From: Paenibacillus puerhi
GTDB taxonomy: Bacteria > Bacillota > Bacilli > Paenibacillales > NBRC-103111
DNA length: 64,000 nt
Direction of reading: 5' to 3'
Assembly (NCBI RefSeq): GCF_009846885.1
Contig: NZ_WUWM01000005.1
Coordinates: forward strand, 1 to 64,000
In this document: in pieces, positions 27,412 to 36,891 of the stretch
Position numbering within the stretch: the stretch's first letter is position 1
Layout: the number at the start of each line of letters is the position of its first letter
Made by a program: the position numbers and the translations under genes
Notes under the pieces: model-generated
The model's input: only the letters and a program-made list of their open reading frames with translations
Told to the model about the DNA's origin: nothing
Database searches by the model: none

Positions 27412-29184
27412 ATGATGCCATTTTTCCTTTCGCTCAAGCAGGCATTCGGCAATCTCAGAATCAAGCATAAGGTGATTGCCCTTATTTCTCTCATTATGAC
27501 GTTCTGCTTCCTGATCACCTATTTCGCTTTGCAATACGTGTATTCGATCTATGACGAGCAGCTGTTCGCTAAATCGTCCCAGGTGCTGAATCTGTCGTCG
27601 AACGGGATCGAGGAAGAATTGAGGCGGATCGAGAGGCTGTCGTTCAACGTGGCCACGGATGCGGAGATTCAAGGCTTTCTTCAGGCGATGAAGCCGGATA
27701 CGCCCAGCTATGAGCTGCTGCGGCTCCGTGCGAATATGAATGACCGCCTGGTGCAGTATGCCGGCTATGAGAAAAATATATACTCGGTAGAGATCGTGGA
27801 CTTGTCCGGTCATGTTACGCGGGCCGGGCTAAGCCGACCGATCACAGGCGACTCGGGCGCTGAGGTGCTCCGGGGGGCCGACCAAGCTAGCGGAGGCAAT
27901 GTCTGGAGCTATCCGATCAATAAGGAGGATACGCTAATCGCCGCCCGGCAGATCCGTTCTTATCGCAATCTGGAGCTGAGCAAGCTCGGCACGCTGCTCA
28001 TCCGCGTCCGATTGGACCGGATTGTCGATGAGGTCCTTGCCGGCACCGAGCTAAAAAACGGTGAGATCGTCATCGCGGCGGGAGACACGGTCGTCTATCC
28101 GCTGGATCGAAATTCGCTTGCTTCAAGTGTGCATCAGCCGGCGACCGGCTCGGGCAATTATTTGATCCAGGAGATGAACGGCGAGCAGTATTTCTACACG
28201 CATGTCGAGTCCCCCTATACGAACTGGACCTACACAAGCTTGATCCCATTCGAGAGCATCTTTCGAAAGATTATTTGGATGAAAAATATATTGCTTGTCG
28301 TCTTTGTAGGAAGCCTGCTCGCCGTGCTGGCGCTCGCGATCAGCTTCGCGCGGAGCATAACCAGGCCGATGGAATCGCTGATCGTGCGGATGAAGCAGGT
28401 GCAGATGGGCAACTTCACCCAGATTGAATGGGACACGGGTGAGAAGAGTACGCTGCAATCGATGGATGAGGTAGGGCATCTGAACCGCTCGTTCCGAATC
28501 ATGGTGCAGCAAATCAATGAGCTGATCACTGAAAATTACGCCAAGCAGCTCACGATCAAGGAGACGCAGTTTAAGGCGCTTCAGGCGCAAATTAATCCGC
28601 ATTTTATGTACAATACCTTGGAGTCCATCAACTGGCTGGCCAAGGTGAACCGTCAGCCCGTCATCTCAAAAATGGTGGAATCGCTCGGTTTTCTGTTGAG
28701 AAGCTCCATCAGCATGAGGGCGGCGCTTATTCCGTTGCGGGAAGAGCTGGAGATCGTGGGGCATTATGTAACGATTCAGAAATACCGCTTCGAGGAACGG
28801 CTTGAGTTTCAAGTGGACGTCCCCGAAGAGGTAATGGATTGCTGCATCCCGAAGCTTTCGCTGCAGCCGCTGATCGAGAATGCGATCAATTATGCGCTGG
28901 AGCCTAAGATCGAGCCATGCCGAATCCGGCTAGCGGCAACCCTGGAGCAGGACTATTTGGTCCTGTCGGTCGAGGATGACGGTCCCGGGATGGATCACGA
29001 GCTGCTGGACAAGGTCCGCCGTGGAGAAATGCGCCGCGGCAGCGGAATCGGCTTGCGAAATATCGAGGAACGGATCGTGCTTTCCTTCGGAGAAGACTAC
29101 GGCCTGATTTTGGATAGCGAACCGTATAAAGGGACCAAGGTGACGGTCAGACTACCATACGAAAGAGGGTGCTCCCATGCATAA
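27412..29184 (+). CDS. yesM: YesM-type membrane sensor histidine kinase
   Basis: This is a sensor kinase of about 590 residues, of the LytS/YesM (HisKA_7TM-free, 'His_kinase') family. Membrane helices lie near residues 20-42 and 293-315, enclosing an extracellular sensor region of about 250 residues. A HAMP domain follows (SFARSITRPMESL). The phosphorylated His lies in QINPHFMYNTLESINW near residue 397, and the ATPase has an N-box (LIENAINYAL), G1 (DDGPGMD) and G2 (GSGIGLRNIEERI). Three in-frame starts exist: GTG 27403, ATG 27412 and ATG 27415. The ATGs fit the GGATAGGG upstream better. The gene overlaps the response-regulator gene by 8 bases, so the pair is translationally coupled. By context it senses an extracellular pectin-derived oligosaccharide. 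Confidence 0.9.
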   Translation: MMPFFLSLKQAFGNLRIKHKVIALISLIMTFCFLITYFALQYVYSIYDEQLFAKSSQVLNLSSNGIEEELRRIERLSFNVATDAEIQGFLQAMKPDTPSYELLRLRANMNDRLVQYAGYEKNIYSVEIVDLSGHVTRAGLSRPITGDSGAEVLRGADQASGGNVWSYPINKEDTLIAARQIRSYRNLELSKLGTLLIRVRLDRIVDEVLAGTELKNGEIVIAAGDTVVYPLDRNSLASSVHQPATGSGNYLIQEMNGEQYFYTHVESPYTNWTYTSLIPFESIFRKIIWMKNILLVVFVGSLLAVLALAISFARSITRPMESLIVRMKQVQMGNFTQIEWDTGEKSTLQSMDEVGHLNRSFRIMVQQINELITENYAKQLTIKETQFKALQAQINPHFMYNTLESINWLAKVNRQPVISKMVESLGFLLRSSISMRAALIPLREELEIVGHYVTIQKYRFEERLEFQVDVPEEVMDCCIPKLSLQPLIENAINYALEPKIEPCRIRLAATLEQDYLVLSVEDDGPGMDHELLDKVRRGEMRRGSGIGLRNIEERIVLSFGEDYGLILDSEPYKGTKVTVRLPYERGCSHA

Positions 29185-30724
29185 GGTACTGCTTGTGGAT
29201 GATGAACGAATTATTCTGGAGGGCATATCGGCTGTCGTGGACTGGAAGTCTGCGAACACAGAGCTGATCGGGACGGCGCGCAACGGGCTGGAGGCGCTCG
29301 ATGCTATCGAGGAAAACAAACCCGATATTGTGATCAGCGACATCCGTATGCCTGCGATGGACGGACTGCAGCTGGCGGCTAAGGTTCATGAGCGTTATCC
29401 GGGCATCAAGCTGATTATGCTATCGGGCTTCAACGAGTTCGAATATGCGAGGGCGGCGATGCAGTATGGCGTCAAGCATTACTTGCTGAAGCCCTGCAAT
29501 GAGAACAAGATCGTCGAAGCGCTGAAGGATGTCAGTGAGGAGCTTCGTCAATCGGAGGAAAGCGAAAGGTTCGTCAGCAATATGCGGGAAGGGCTGGCCA
29601 AGGTGCTTCCCCATGCGAAGGAGCAGTTCCTCAAAGAGTTTGTTACGAATAAAACGTACGGCGCACACGACTGGGCTTATTACCGCAAGCTGTTCGAGCT
29701 TGATGTGGAGACTAGCCGCATACGCCTCATTTTGTTTCAGCTCGAGGGTACTTTTGATTATGAGCATTTGTTCGCGGTCAAAAATATAGCCGGCGATATT
29801 TTGCCGAAAACGCTGCTAAGCTCCACGATCGGCGATCATGTGATCATAGCGGTGGAGGACAACCTGCCGATTCAGGAGCTTCATGAACGCATGCAGCGCA
29901 TTCGGACCACGTTCCTCGGCTACTATAAAATCGACCTGACGATCGCCATGAGCGAAGCCGGCGATATTACGTCCGCCCGCCAGCTGTACAAAGAAACGCT
30001 GGAATGTCTGCACCATCGCTTCTATCTGGGAGAGGGCAGCCTGATTACGAAGACGGATCTGGCTGGTCCCGATCAAGCGCCTGTGGGCGACTTTTCATTC
30101 GATGAGGAGCCGCTGCTGCTGATGATAAAGACGGGGCGCTGGGAGGATGCGAGCGCGGAAATCGATGAATTCTTCGCCAAAGCGATCGAGCATCGAGCGG
30201 ATGTGTACACGGTGAAATCCTATGTCATTCAGCTGTTCATGGCGATTATCCGCCAAGCGGATGCGGAGCGCATCAATGCCTATATGAGCAAGGTCGTTCA
30301 TCTGGCCGAAATGGATACGCTTCATACCATGCAGTCGTTCCTGAAGGAAGTGGCCCATGAAATCACGATGCGCCAGTACGAGCAGCATAAGAGCAAGCAT
30401 TCTGCCATCGTTCAGAAGGTTATCGGCATCATCGAGGAGCAGCTCGCCAATCCCGAGCTGTCGCTGAACTGGGTCGCCCATCAGCTGCTCTATATGAATG
30501 CGGACTATCTTGGCAAGCTGTTCAAAAAAGAAACCGACGAGAAATTCTCCAACTATGTCATGAAGGCCCGCATCAAGAAAGCGACCGAAATGCTAGATCA
30601 GCGCAGCGATTTGAAAATATTCGAGCTTGCCGAGCAGCTTGGCTTCGGGGATAATCCGCAATATTTCAGCCAAGTCTTTAAAAAGATCGTCGGCTGCACG
30701 CCGTCCGAATATACCAAATCCTGA
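29177..30724 (+). CDS. yesN: YesN-type AraC-family response regulator
   Basis: This is a 515-residue response regulator. The receiver domain (1-120) has the acidic pair VDDE, phospho-acceptor Asp55 in VISDIRMPAMDG, a switch Ser in IMLSGFNEFEY and the LKPCNENK lysine. A middle region of about 280 residues links to a C-terminal AraC DNA-binding domain (415-515) with two helix-turn-helix units, ending QLGFGDNPQYFSQVFKKIVGCTPSEY. The kinase that phosphorylates it is encoded just upstream and overlaps it. The shared motif found before the two binding-protein genes and the permease operon is a good candidate for its binding site. Confidence 0.92.
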   Translation: MHKVLLVDDERIILEGISAVVDWKSANTELIGTARNGLEALDAIEENKPDIVISDIRMPAMDGLQLAAKVHERYPGIKLIMLSGFNEFEYARAAMQYGVKHYLLKPCNENKIVEALKDVSEELRQSEESERFVSNMREGLAKVLPHAKEQFLKEFVTNKTYGAHDWAYYRKLFELDVETSRIRLILFQLEGTFDYEHLFAVKNIAGDILPKTLLSSTIGDHVIIAVEDNLPIQELHERMQRIRTTFLGYYKIDLTIAMSEAGDITSARQLYKETLECLHHRFYLGEGSLITKTDLAGPDQAPVGDFSFDEEPLLLMIKTGRWEDASAEIDEFFAKAIEHRADVYTVKSYVIQLFMAIIRQADAERINAYMSKVVHLAEMDTLHTMQSFLKEVAHEITMRQYEQHKSKHSAIVQKVIGIIEEQLANPELSLNWVAHQLLYMNADYLGKLFKKETDEKFSNYVMKARIKKATEMLDQRSDLKIFELAEQLGFGDNPQYFSQVFKKIVGCTPSEYTKS

Positions 30725-30751
30725 CAAGGGACGCTGTGATTTAACCTGTTA

Positions 30752-30807
30752 TTTAAACAATCCGGACGGTTTTTTGGATTAAAATTTTGTACCCCATGGC
30801 GGATAAT
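30752..30807 (+). promoter_or_regulatory. YesN-type activator motif and -10 box, first binding-protein gene
   Basis: The motif TTTAAACAATCCGGACGG (30752-30769) is followed by a GATAAT -10 box (30802-30807). The AACA core starts 46 bases before the -10 box. The same motif and the same 46-base distance recur at 32336 and 33892. No standard -35 box is present, which fits activation by the adjacent response regulator. Confidence 0.65.
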
Positions 30808-30867
30808 AAAGAAGAATAGAGAGAGGCGCACACTATAGATGCGACCCGCCATTCGGGAGGAACTGAC

Positions 30868-32175
30868 ATGAAAAAAGCATTAGCTGCTGTACTGTCGTTA
30901 TCGCTGTTATTTACGGCAACCGCTTGTGGAGGCAATGCAAGCGGAGGAGAAACCAAGCAAGAGGGAGCGGTCAAGGAAGGTCAGCCGGTTAAGCTGAGAA
31001 TTGCCTGGTGGGGCGGACAAGCACGCCATGACTACACGCTCAAGGTCATTGAGATGTATGAGAAAGCGAATCCCCACGTCGATATCGAGGCGGAGTATGC
31101 GTCTTTCGACGATTACTGGAAGAAGCTTGCGCCGCAGGCTGCTGCCAACCAGCTGCCGGATATTATCCAGATGGATATTTCTTACCTGACGCAATACGGA
31201 GGCAGAAACCAGCTTGAGGACTTGGAAGCTTATACGAAAAACGGGCAGCTGGACGTCAGCTCGGTAAGTCCCAATACCCTTTCCGGAGGCCAGCTCGACG
31301 GCAAGCTGTTCGCTTTGCCGCTGGGCGTCAACGCTCTAGCCTCGGTTATGGATATGGAAATGATCAAGAAGGCGGGCGTGGCTACGCCGATTGATAAAAA
31401 TTGGACGTGGACAGATCTTGACAATATCGCTCAGAAGATGAAGGAAAACGGCAAGTACATCGCCAGCTACAAGCATGAGGTGTTCTTCCCGTACTACCTG
31501 AGAACCGTAGGACAGAAGCTGTATAGCGATGACGGAGCCTCGATCGGCTATACCGACGACAAGCCGTTCATCGACTACTTCACGCGCTACCAGAAATGGT
31601 ACGATGCCGGATACCTGCTCCCGCTTGATAAAGAAGCGACGAAGAAGGGCGTGCCGGAGGACGATGAGATGGTTATGGGCAATTCGATCTCCGCGAACGG
31701 CTGGTCCAATGCGATCACCGCTTACTCCGCTGCGGCTAATCGTCCGCTGGAGCTGCACCCGCTGCCTGGCCCGGACAATCAGAAGGGCATGTACCTGAAG
31801 CCGAGCATGTATTTCTCAATTACGAAAAACTCGAAGGTAAAAGAAGAAGCTGCTAAGTTTATGAGCTACTTTATCAACGATGTAGAAGCCAATAAGCTGA
31901 TTAAGGCGGAGCGCGGCGTTCCGGTATCCTCCAAGGTGAAGGAAGCGCTGAGACCAACGCTGAATGAGGCAGAGACGAAGCTGTTCGATTATGTCGCTTG
32001 GGCTGAGGAAAACAGCTCCCCGATGGACCCTCCAAGTCCGGTAGGAGCGATCGAAGTGGAGAAGCTGCTCAAGGATATCAACGAGCAGATCCTCTATAAA
32101 AAGATCACCGTACAAGCTGCCGCAGAGAAGTTCCGCAAGGAAGCGAATGCGGTTTTGGCTAAAAACAAGAAGTAA
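30868..32175 (+). CDS. yesO: Solute-binding lipoprotein of a pectin-oligosaccharide ABC transporter (copy 1)
   Basis: This is a 435-residue family 1 extracellular solute-binding protein. It begins with a lipoprotein signal peptide (MKKALAAVLSLSLLFTATAC), with Cys20 as the lipid-anchored residue, followed by a flexible Gly/Ser/Glu linker. The mature part shows the family's hinge and ligand regions (RIAWWGGQARHDYTLKV, PDIIQMDISYLTQYGG). GGAGG at 30856-30860 supports the ATG. It is followed by its own terminator and a closely related second copy, so the pair arose by tandem duplication. It should feed the YesPQ-type permeases encoded further down. It is probably switched on by the motif at 30752. 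Confidence 0.9.
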   Translation: MKKALAAVLSLSLLFTATACGGNASGGETKQEGAVKEGQPVKLRIAWWGGQARHDYTLKVIEMYEKANPHVDIEAEYASFDDYWKKLAPQAAANQLPDIIQMDISYLTQYGGRNQLEDLEAYTKNGQLDVSSVSPNTLSGGQLDGKLFALPLGVNALASVMDMEMIKKAGVATPIDKNWTWTDLDNIAQKMKENGKYIASYKHEVFFPYYLRTVGQKLYSDDGASIGYTDDKPFIDYFTRYQKWYDAGYLLPLDKEATKKGVPEDDEMVMGNSISANGWSNAITAYSAAANRPLELHPLPGPDNQKGMYLKPSMYFSITKNSKVKEEAAKFMSYFINDVEANKLIKAERGVPVSSKVKEALRPTLNEAETKLFDYVAWAEENSSPMDPPSPVGAIEVEKLLKDINEQILYKKITVQAAAEKFRKEANAVLAKNKK

Positions 32176-32183
32176 ACAGTCAG

Positions 32184-32208
32184 AAGGGGCCGATTCCGGT
32201 CCCTTTTT
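32184..32208 (+). terminator. Terminator after the first binding-protein gene
   Basis: A 9-bp stem (32184-32192 with 32197-32205, one G-T pair) with a four-base loop runs into a five-T tract. Confidence 0.88.
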
Positions 32209-32335
32209 GTTTACACGGGTAACCCAGAGGATGTAGGGTCAACGTGCATATTTCGACCGAATCTGGGATATGCTACAGCCTGCATAGACGAAAAGTCGTC
32301 TATACCGAGTTATTGTAGGGTAAATAGCACTGAAA

Positions 32336-32391
32336 TTTGAACAAACAGACCGGAAAATTGAATTAAAAAATAACCAAAAATCGGACATAAT
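32336..32391 (+). promoter_or_regulatory. YesN-type activator motif and -10 box, second binding-protein gene
   Basis: TTTGAACAAACAGACCGG (32336-32353) matches the motif at 30752. The CATAAT -10 box at 32386-32391 again begins 46 bases after the AACA core. The bases between differ strongly from the other two copies, so the match is not just leftover duplication. Confidence 0.68.
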
Positions 32392-32396
32392 GATCT

Positions 32397-32410
32397 TGTA
32401 AGCGCTAACG
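32397..32410 (+). promoter_or_regulatory. Probable cre site (CcpA catabolite control)
   Basis: TGTAAGCGCTAACG matches the CcpA cre consensus TGWAANCGNTNWCA at 13 of 14 positions. It covers the expected transcription start, where CcpA binding would block initiation. The first binding-protein gene lacks such a site, so the two copies may differ in glucose repression. Confidence 0.6.
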
Positions 32411-32443
32411 CTAGACATGGCGACAAAAGGGGAGGAACTACAC

Positions 32444-33781
32444 ATGAAGAAAGCGTTAACACTGGTATTGTCCTTATCGGTTCTGTTCACGGCTGCTGCA
32501 TGCGGCGGCGGAACGGGTACCAAAACGGACGGCAAAACGCCTGCGGCAGGTACGGATACAAAAACACCGCCTGCGGCTACTAAGCCTGCTGAACCGGTCA
32601 AGCTGCGTATCGCTTGGTGGGGCGGTCAAGCCCGTCACGATTACACGCTGAAGGTCATTGAGCAGTACCAAAAGGCTAATCCTAATGTACAGATCGAAGC
32701 CGAATATGCATCATTTGACGATTATTGGAAGAAACTGGCTCCGCAAGCGGCGGCCAACCAACTCCCTGATATTATTCAAATGGATATCTCTTATCTGACG
32801 CAATATGGCGGACGCAATCAACTGGTTGATCTGACTCCGTTCACCAAAAATGGCGTGCTGAACGTCGCAGATGTCAGCCCATCGGCCCTATCCGGCGGTA
32901 AAGTCGGGGACAAGCTGGTTGCCATGAACCTGGGCGTCAATGCGCTTCAATCGACGATGGACTTCGAAATGCTGAAGAAGGCAGGCATTACGCCTCCTGA
33001 GAAAAACTGGACGTGGGACGATCTGGATGCTCTTGCGGCCAAGGCGAAAGCGGCAGGCAAGATCATGGGCGGCTACCGTCATGACGTATTCTTCCCTTAC
33101 TTCCTGCGTACGCAAGGCCAAAAAATGTACTCGGCAGACGGTACTTCCCTGGCTTACCCGGATGACAAACCGTTTATTGACTACTTCAAGCGCTACCAAA
33201 AATGGTATGACGCCGGCTATCTGATGAGCCTGGATAAGGAAGCCCAGAAGAAAGGAACGCCGGAAGACGATGAAATGGTAATGGGCAACTCGATCTCCTC
33301 CACCGGCTGGTCCAACCAGTTCCTGGGCCTCGCCAATCTGGCGAAGCGTGATCTCGAAATGCAGCCGCTGCCAGGCCCGAACCAGAAGCAAGGCCTGTTT
33401 CTGAAGCCTAGCATGTACTGGTCGATCACGAGCAGCTCCAAGCAGCAAGAAGAAGCAGCGAAGTTTATCAACTTCTGGATCAATGATATCGAAGCGAACA
33501 AGATCATCAAGGGCGAGCGCGGCGTACCGGTTTCCTCCAAAGTAAAAGAAGCCTTGAAACCGTTGCTGACTCCGAACGAAGTGAAAGTATTCGATTATGT
33601 AACATGGGCTGAGCAAAACAGCAGCGATATGGATCCTCCGAACCCGATCGGCTCCATCGAAGTCGAGAAGCTGCTGAAGGATACAAGCGAGCAAATTTTG
33701 TATAAGAAAATTTCCGTCGAGGACGCTGCCGCAAAATTCCGTAAGGAAGCGAATGCGATTCTGGCCAAAAACAAGAAATAA
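32444..33781 (+). CDS. yesO: Solute-binding lipoprotein of the same ABC transporter (copy 2)
   Basis: This is a 445-residue paralogue of the preceding binding protein. The two are nearly identical through the stretch from RIAWWGGQARHDYTLKV to QYGGRN. The ATG at 32444 is chosen because GGAGG (32431-32435) precedes it and it opens the lipoprotein signal MKKALTLVLSLSVLFTAAAC. The longer frame from 32417 would place nine polar residues before the signal. The linker after Cys20 is longer and Thr/Pro-rich. It has its own promoter with the shared activator motif and a cre site. Two copies may bind oligosaccharides of different length or acetylation, but this is inference. Confidence 0.9.
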   Translation: MKKALTLVLSLSVLFTAAACGGGTGTKTDGKTPAAGTDTKTPPAATKPAEPVKLRIAWWGGQARHDYTLKVIEQYQKANPNVQIEAEYASFDDYWKKLAPQAAANQLPDIIQMDISYLTQYGGRNQLVDLTPFTKNGVLNVADVSPSALSGGKVGDKLVAMNLGVNALQSTMDFEMLKKAGITPPEKNWTWDDLDALAAKAKAAGKIMGGYRHDVFFPYFLRTQGQKMYSADGTSLAYPDDKPFIDYFKRYQKWYDAGYLMSLDKEAQKKGTPEDDEMVMGNSISSTGWSNQFLGLANLAKRDLEMQPLPGPNQKQGLFLKPSMYWSITSSSKQQEEAAKFINFWINDIEANKIIKGERGVPVSSKVKEALKPLLTPNEVKVFDYVTWAEQNSSDMDPPNPIGSIEVEKLLKDTSEQILYKKISVEDAAAKFRKEANAILAKNKK

Positions 33782-33802
33782 TCCCGCACTTCGGCGCAAG
33801 CC

Positions 33803-33830
33803 AGACCGGGGCCGCTTGCGGCCCCGGTCT
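33803..33830 (+). terminator. Strong GC hairpin after the second binding-protein gene
   Basis: Arms of 13 bases (33803-33815 and 33818-33830) are perfectly complementary and very GC-rich; only a short T tract follows. It separates the binding protein from the permease operon, which has its own promoter. Confidence 0.8.
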
Positions 33831-33891
33831 TTGGCGTGTCCCCAAAAAGGAAGAACCATTCGGCAGCGAATACAGGCTTCTTTGTCTGCTT

Positions 33892-33947
33892 TTTGAACAA
33901 AATGAACGGTTTTTTTCCTTCTGCCGTCCTCCGCTATCCTGCATAAT
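33892..33947 (+). promoter_or_regulatory. YesN-type activator motif and -10 box, permease operon
   Basis: TTTGAACAAAATGAACGG (33892-33909) and a CATAAT -10 box (33942-33947) repeat the arrangement seen twice upstream, with the AACA core again 46 bases from the -10 box. It would drive the permease and enzyme genes to 40184. Confidence 0.68.
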
Positions 33948-33981
33948 AAAACTATAAATAAAGGCATAGGGGTTGAACAAG

Positions 33982-34887
33982 ATGAAGCTTAGATTGAGGG
34001 ACAACGACCACCTGACCGGATACGTGTTCACCGCTCCATTTGTATTGGGATTTTTGATATTTACATTGTACCCTATGATATCTTCCCTCTACTATTCGTT
34101 TACGGACTATAACATGATGGAGACCCCTCGTTGGATCGGCTTGGACAATTACCAGAAGCTGTTGTTCGAGGACGATAAGATCATGAAGTCGTTTCAGGTG
34201 ACATTCACCTACGTATTTGGCAGCGTACCGCTGAGGCTCGCATTCGCACTGATCGTAGCGATGCTGCTGAATAAGGCGATCCGCGGCATTGGCGCTTACC
34301 GTTCGGCCTATTACCTGCCTTCCCTGATCGGCGGAAGCGTTGCCGTGGCGATCATGTGGCAGCAAATTTTCGGCGATAAAGGTCTGCTTAACGCGTTTCT
34401 CGGTTCGATTGGCATCGAAGTAACCCGATCCTGGATCGGCAGCCCCGATACCGCGCTATGGACGCTGATCGCCTTGTCCGTGTGGCAGTTCGGCTCGTCC
34501 ATGCTGATTTTCCTGGCAGGCTTGAAAAACATCCCGGCTTCCTATTATGAAGCGGCAAGCGTAGACGGGGCTAGCGGATTGCGGCAATTTTTCAAAATCA
34601 CGCTTCCGCTGCTCAGCCCGATTATTTTCTTCAACCTGATCATGCAGCTGATCTCAGCGTTCATGACGTTTACTCCGGCCTACATCATCTCGCGAGGCGA
34701 GGGCGGACCGCTGGACAACACCTTGCTCTACTCCCTGTATCTGTACCGTCAAGCCTTCTCGTTCTTCGATATGGGCTACGCATCTGCTATGGCTTGGACC
34801 ATGCTGATCATCATCGGGGTAGTGACACTCATAATCTTCAAGACATCGACACTCTGGGTCCACTACGAGTCGAAGGGAGAGAAGTAA
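33982..34887 (+). CDS. yesP: ABC sugar transporter permease, MalF/YesP type
   Basis: This is a 301-residue integral membrane permease with about six helices. The coupling-loop signature [20 protein letters not shown] near residue 200 docks on the ATPase. ATG 33982 is taken as the start because AGGGG at 33968-33972 is 9 bases away; the upstream TTG at 33973 directly abuts it. It pairs with the next permease, which begins one base after its stop. No ATPase gene is in the cluster, as in the B. subtilis yesOPQ system, which depends on the shared ATPase MsmX. Confidence 0.92.
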   Translation: MKLRLRDNDHLTGYVFTAPFVLGFLIFTLYPMISSLYYSFTDYNMMETPRWIGLDNYQKLLFEDDKIMKSFQVTFTYVFGSVPLRLAFALIVAMLLNKAIRGIGAYRSAYYLPSLIGGSVAVAIMWQQIFGDKGLLNAFLGSIGIEVTRSWIGSPDTALWTLIALSVWQFGSSMLIFLAGLKNIPASYYEAASVDGASGLRQFFKITLPLLSPIIFFNLIMQLISAFMTFTPAYIISRGEGGPLDNTLLYSLYLYRQAFSFFDMGYASAMAWTMLIIIGVVTLIIFKTSTLWVHYESKGEK

Positions 34888-34888
34888 G

Positions 34889-35779
34889 ATGGCGATGCAG
34901 CAAGCTGCTAAACAAACGACGAATGTACAGACAACGGCTATTCCGAAGAAAGCCATTAAGCGAGTGGCCTATCATCTGCTGGTAGGCGGACTGGCACTCT
35001 TGATGCTCTACCCGATTCTGTGGCTGGTTTCCAGCTCGCTAAAGCCTAACGATGAAATTTTCACAACGGCCCATAGTCTCATTCCAAGCAGGCTGGAGTT
35101 TAATAACTATGTGACGGGCTGGGCTGGCTTCGCCGGGACGACCTTTGCTACCTTCTTCAAAAACTCGATGATCATATCCGTCGTTTCTACGATCGGCGCT
35201 GTCATTTCCTCTGCGCTAGTCGGCTATGGCTTTGCCCGGATCTCGTTCTTCGGCAAGGCGTTCTGGTTCGGCTGCATGATGATGACGATGATGCTGCCAA
35301 GCGACGTTACGATGATCTCGCAATATGTGATGTTTGCTAAGCTCGGATGGCTCGGCTCGTTCAAGCCGATTCTCGTTCCGCAATTTTTCGCAACGCCGTT
35401 CTTCGTTTTCCTGATCGTGCAGTTTATCCGCACCATTCCTCAGGAGATGGATGAGGCGGCCAAGATGGACGGATGCAGCCGTTACGGCATTTTCTTCCGG
35501 ATTATCCTGCCGATGATCGTTCCGGCTCTGATCACCTCGACGATTTTCTCGTTCTACTGGCGCTGGGATGATTTCATCCACCCGCTGCTTTACCTGAACC
35601 GTCCTGAGCTTTACCCGATGTCGCTGGCGCTCAAGCTGTTCCTGGACGCCGAGTCGATCAACAACTGGGGCGGGATGTTCGCGATGTCGACAGTGTCGCT
35701 GCTTCCGATTGTTATTGTGTTTTTTATCTTCCAGAAATATATCGTTGAAGGCATCAGCACCAGCGGCCTTAAAGGGTAA
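34889..35779 (+). CDS. yesQ: ABC sugar transporter permease, MalG/YesQ type
   Basis: This is a 296-residue permease with six predicted helices and the coupling-loop signature [20 protein letters not shown] (residues about 189-208). The C-terminus [16 protein letters not shown] is typical of the MalG group. Its start lies one base after the stop of the partner permease, with GGGAGAAG as ribosome binding site inside the end of that gene, so the two subunits are made together. The heterodimer should import oligosaccharides delivered by the upstream lipoproteins. Confidence 0.93.
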   Translation: MAMQQAAKQTTNVQTTAIPKKAIKRVAYHLLVGGLALLMLYPILWLVSSSLKPNDEIFTTAHSLIPSRLEFNNYVTGWAGFAGTTFATFFKNSMIISVVSTIGAVISSALVGYGFARISFFGKAFWFGCMMMTMMLPSDVTMISQYVMFAKLGWLGSFKPILVPQFFATPFFVFLIVQFIRTIPQEMDEAAKMDGCSRYGIFFRIILPMIVPALITSTIFSFYWRWDDFIHPLLYLNRPELYPMSLALKLFLDAESINNWGGMFAMSTVSLLPIVIVFFIFQKYIVEGISTSGLKG

Positions 35780-35829
35780 TCCAACGCGGCGATGGGCTGA
35801 TCATGATAGAGAGGGGACCAGCAGATATT

Positions 35830-36855
35830 ATGCCGGCATTAGTATTTGATCCAAATGAAATTCGTGAAACGATCGATCGTGTGGTCCATCGCACGTTTAA
35901 TATGGACTACAGCTGGGATTGGCCGGGCGGTGTCGCTTTTTATGGCGTTACGGAAGCATACGAAGCGACAGGAAACGAAAAGTATATCGAGCTGTTGAAG
36001 GCTTGGGTCGATGAAAAGCTGGAAGACGGTCTGCCGAAGCTGTCGGTCAACGCGGTGTCGATCGGGCACTCCCTGCTGACGCTGCACCAAGTGACAGGCG
36101 AAGAGAAGTACATCGAGATTGCCATCCAGATGGCCGATTATCTGAAGAACGACGCCGAGCGCTTTGCGGATGGCATCTTCCAGCACACGGTCAATTCGGA
36201 GACGTATAACTTTCCCGAGCAAGCCTGGGTCGATACGATGTTCATGGCCGGATACTTTCTGGTCCGCATCGGTTCGCTGCTGAATCGCGAGGATTATTTC
36301 GAGGACGGCATCAAGCAGTATCACGGGCATGAGCATTTCCTCCAGGACCCTGTGACGAATCTGTACTATCACGGCTGGGACAATATCGCTCAGCATCATA
36401 TGTCCGGCATTTACTGGGCGCGCGGCAACTCATGGGCTGCGATAACGATGGCGCGTGCGCTTCAACTGGTGCATGTCACGCATCCTTCTTTCATGATTAT
36501 CGAAGGCTCGCTCCGCGATCAATTGGCTGCGCTCGTCCGCTTGCAGGGCGAGGACGGCTTATGGCACACGGTGCTGAACGACCCGTCCTCGTACACGGAA
36601 ACCTCCGGTTCGGCCGGTATCGCGGCTGCGCTGCTCACTACGGGCGGCCTGTATAACAAATATGTGAACCGGGCCATCCCTGCGTTTCTGTCACGGATTA
36701 CAGAAGACGGCATGATTACGGGCGTATCTGCCGGAACTGCCGTTATGCGTGACGCTGACGGGTACAAGGGCGTTCCGGTGAAACGGATTCAAGGGTGGGG
36801 ACAAGGACTCGGACTGGTCTTCCTGTCATCGCTGCTGAAGAAGCGGGATTGGTAA
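35830..36855 (+). CDS. yesR: GH105 unsaturated rhamnogalacturonyl hydrolase
   Basis: This is a cytoplasmic (alpha/alpha)6-barrel enzyme of about 341 residues and of family GH88/GH105, similar to YteR/YesR. It hydrates and removes the 4,5-unsaturated galacturonyl residue left by rhamnogalacturonan lyase. Signature regions are MDYSWDWPGGVAFYGV at the barrel mouth, the catalytic Asp in WVDTMFM (Asp135 with this start), HGWD and ARGNSWAA. No signal peptide is present. ATG 35830 is favoured by GAGAGGGG 12 bases upstream; an in-frame ATG at 35803 would add nine residues. It lies in the operon after the permeases, so imported oligosaccharide is its likely substrate. Confidence 0.9.
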   Translation: MPALVFDPNEIRETIDRVVHRTFNMDYSWDWPGGVAFYGVTEAYEATGNEKYIELLKAWVDEKLEDGLPKLSVNAVSIGHSLLTLHQVTGEEKYIEIAIQMADYLKNDAERFADGIFQHTVNSETYNFPEQAWVDTMFMAGYFLVRIGSLLNREDYFEDGIKQYHGHEHFLQDPVTNLYYHGWDNIAQHHMSGIYWARGNSWAAITMARALQLVHVTHPSFMIIEGSLRDQLAALVRLQGEDGLWHTVLNDPSSYTETSGSAGIAAALLTTGGLYNKYVNRAIPAFLSRITEDGMITGVSAGTAVMRDADGYKGVPVKRIQGWGQGLGLVFLSSLLKKRDW

Positions 36856-36891
36856 GCAAGATAACGGGAGGATACAGGAGGATTCACCGGG

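Noticed and set aside
32284..32301. Hairpin TAGACGA/TCGTCTA upstream of the second binding-protein gene as a regulatory element
   Set aside because: It is a 7-bp stem in a non-coding gap, without a T run or a matching copy at the sister promoters. It could arise by chance.
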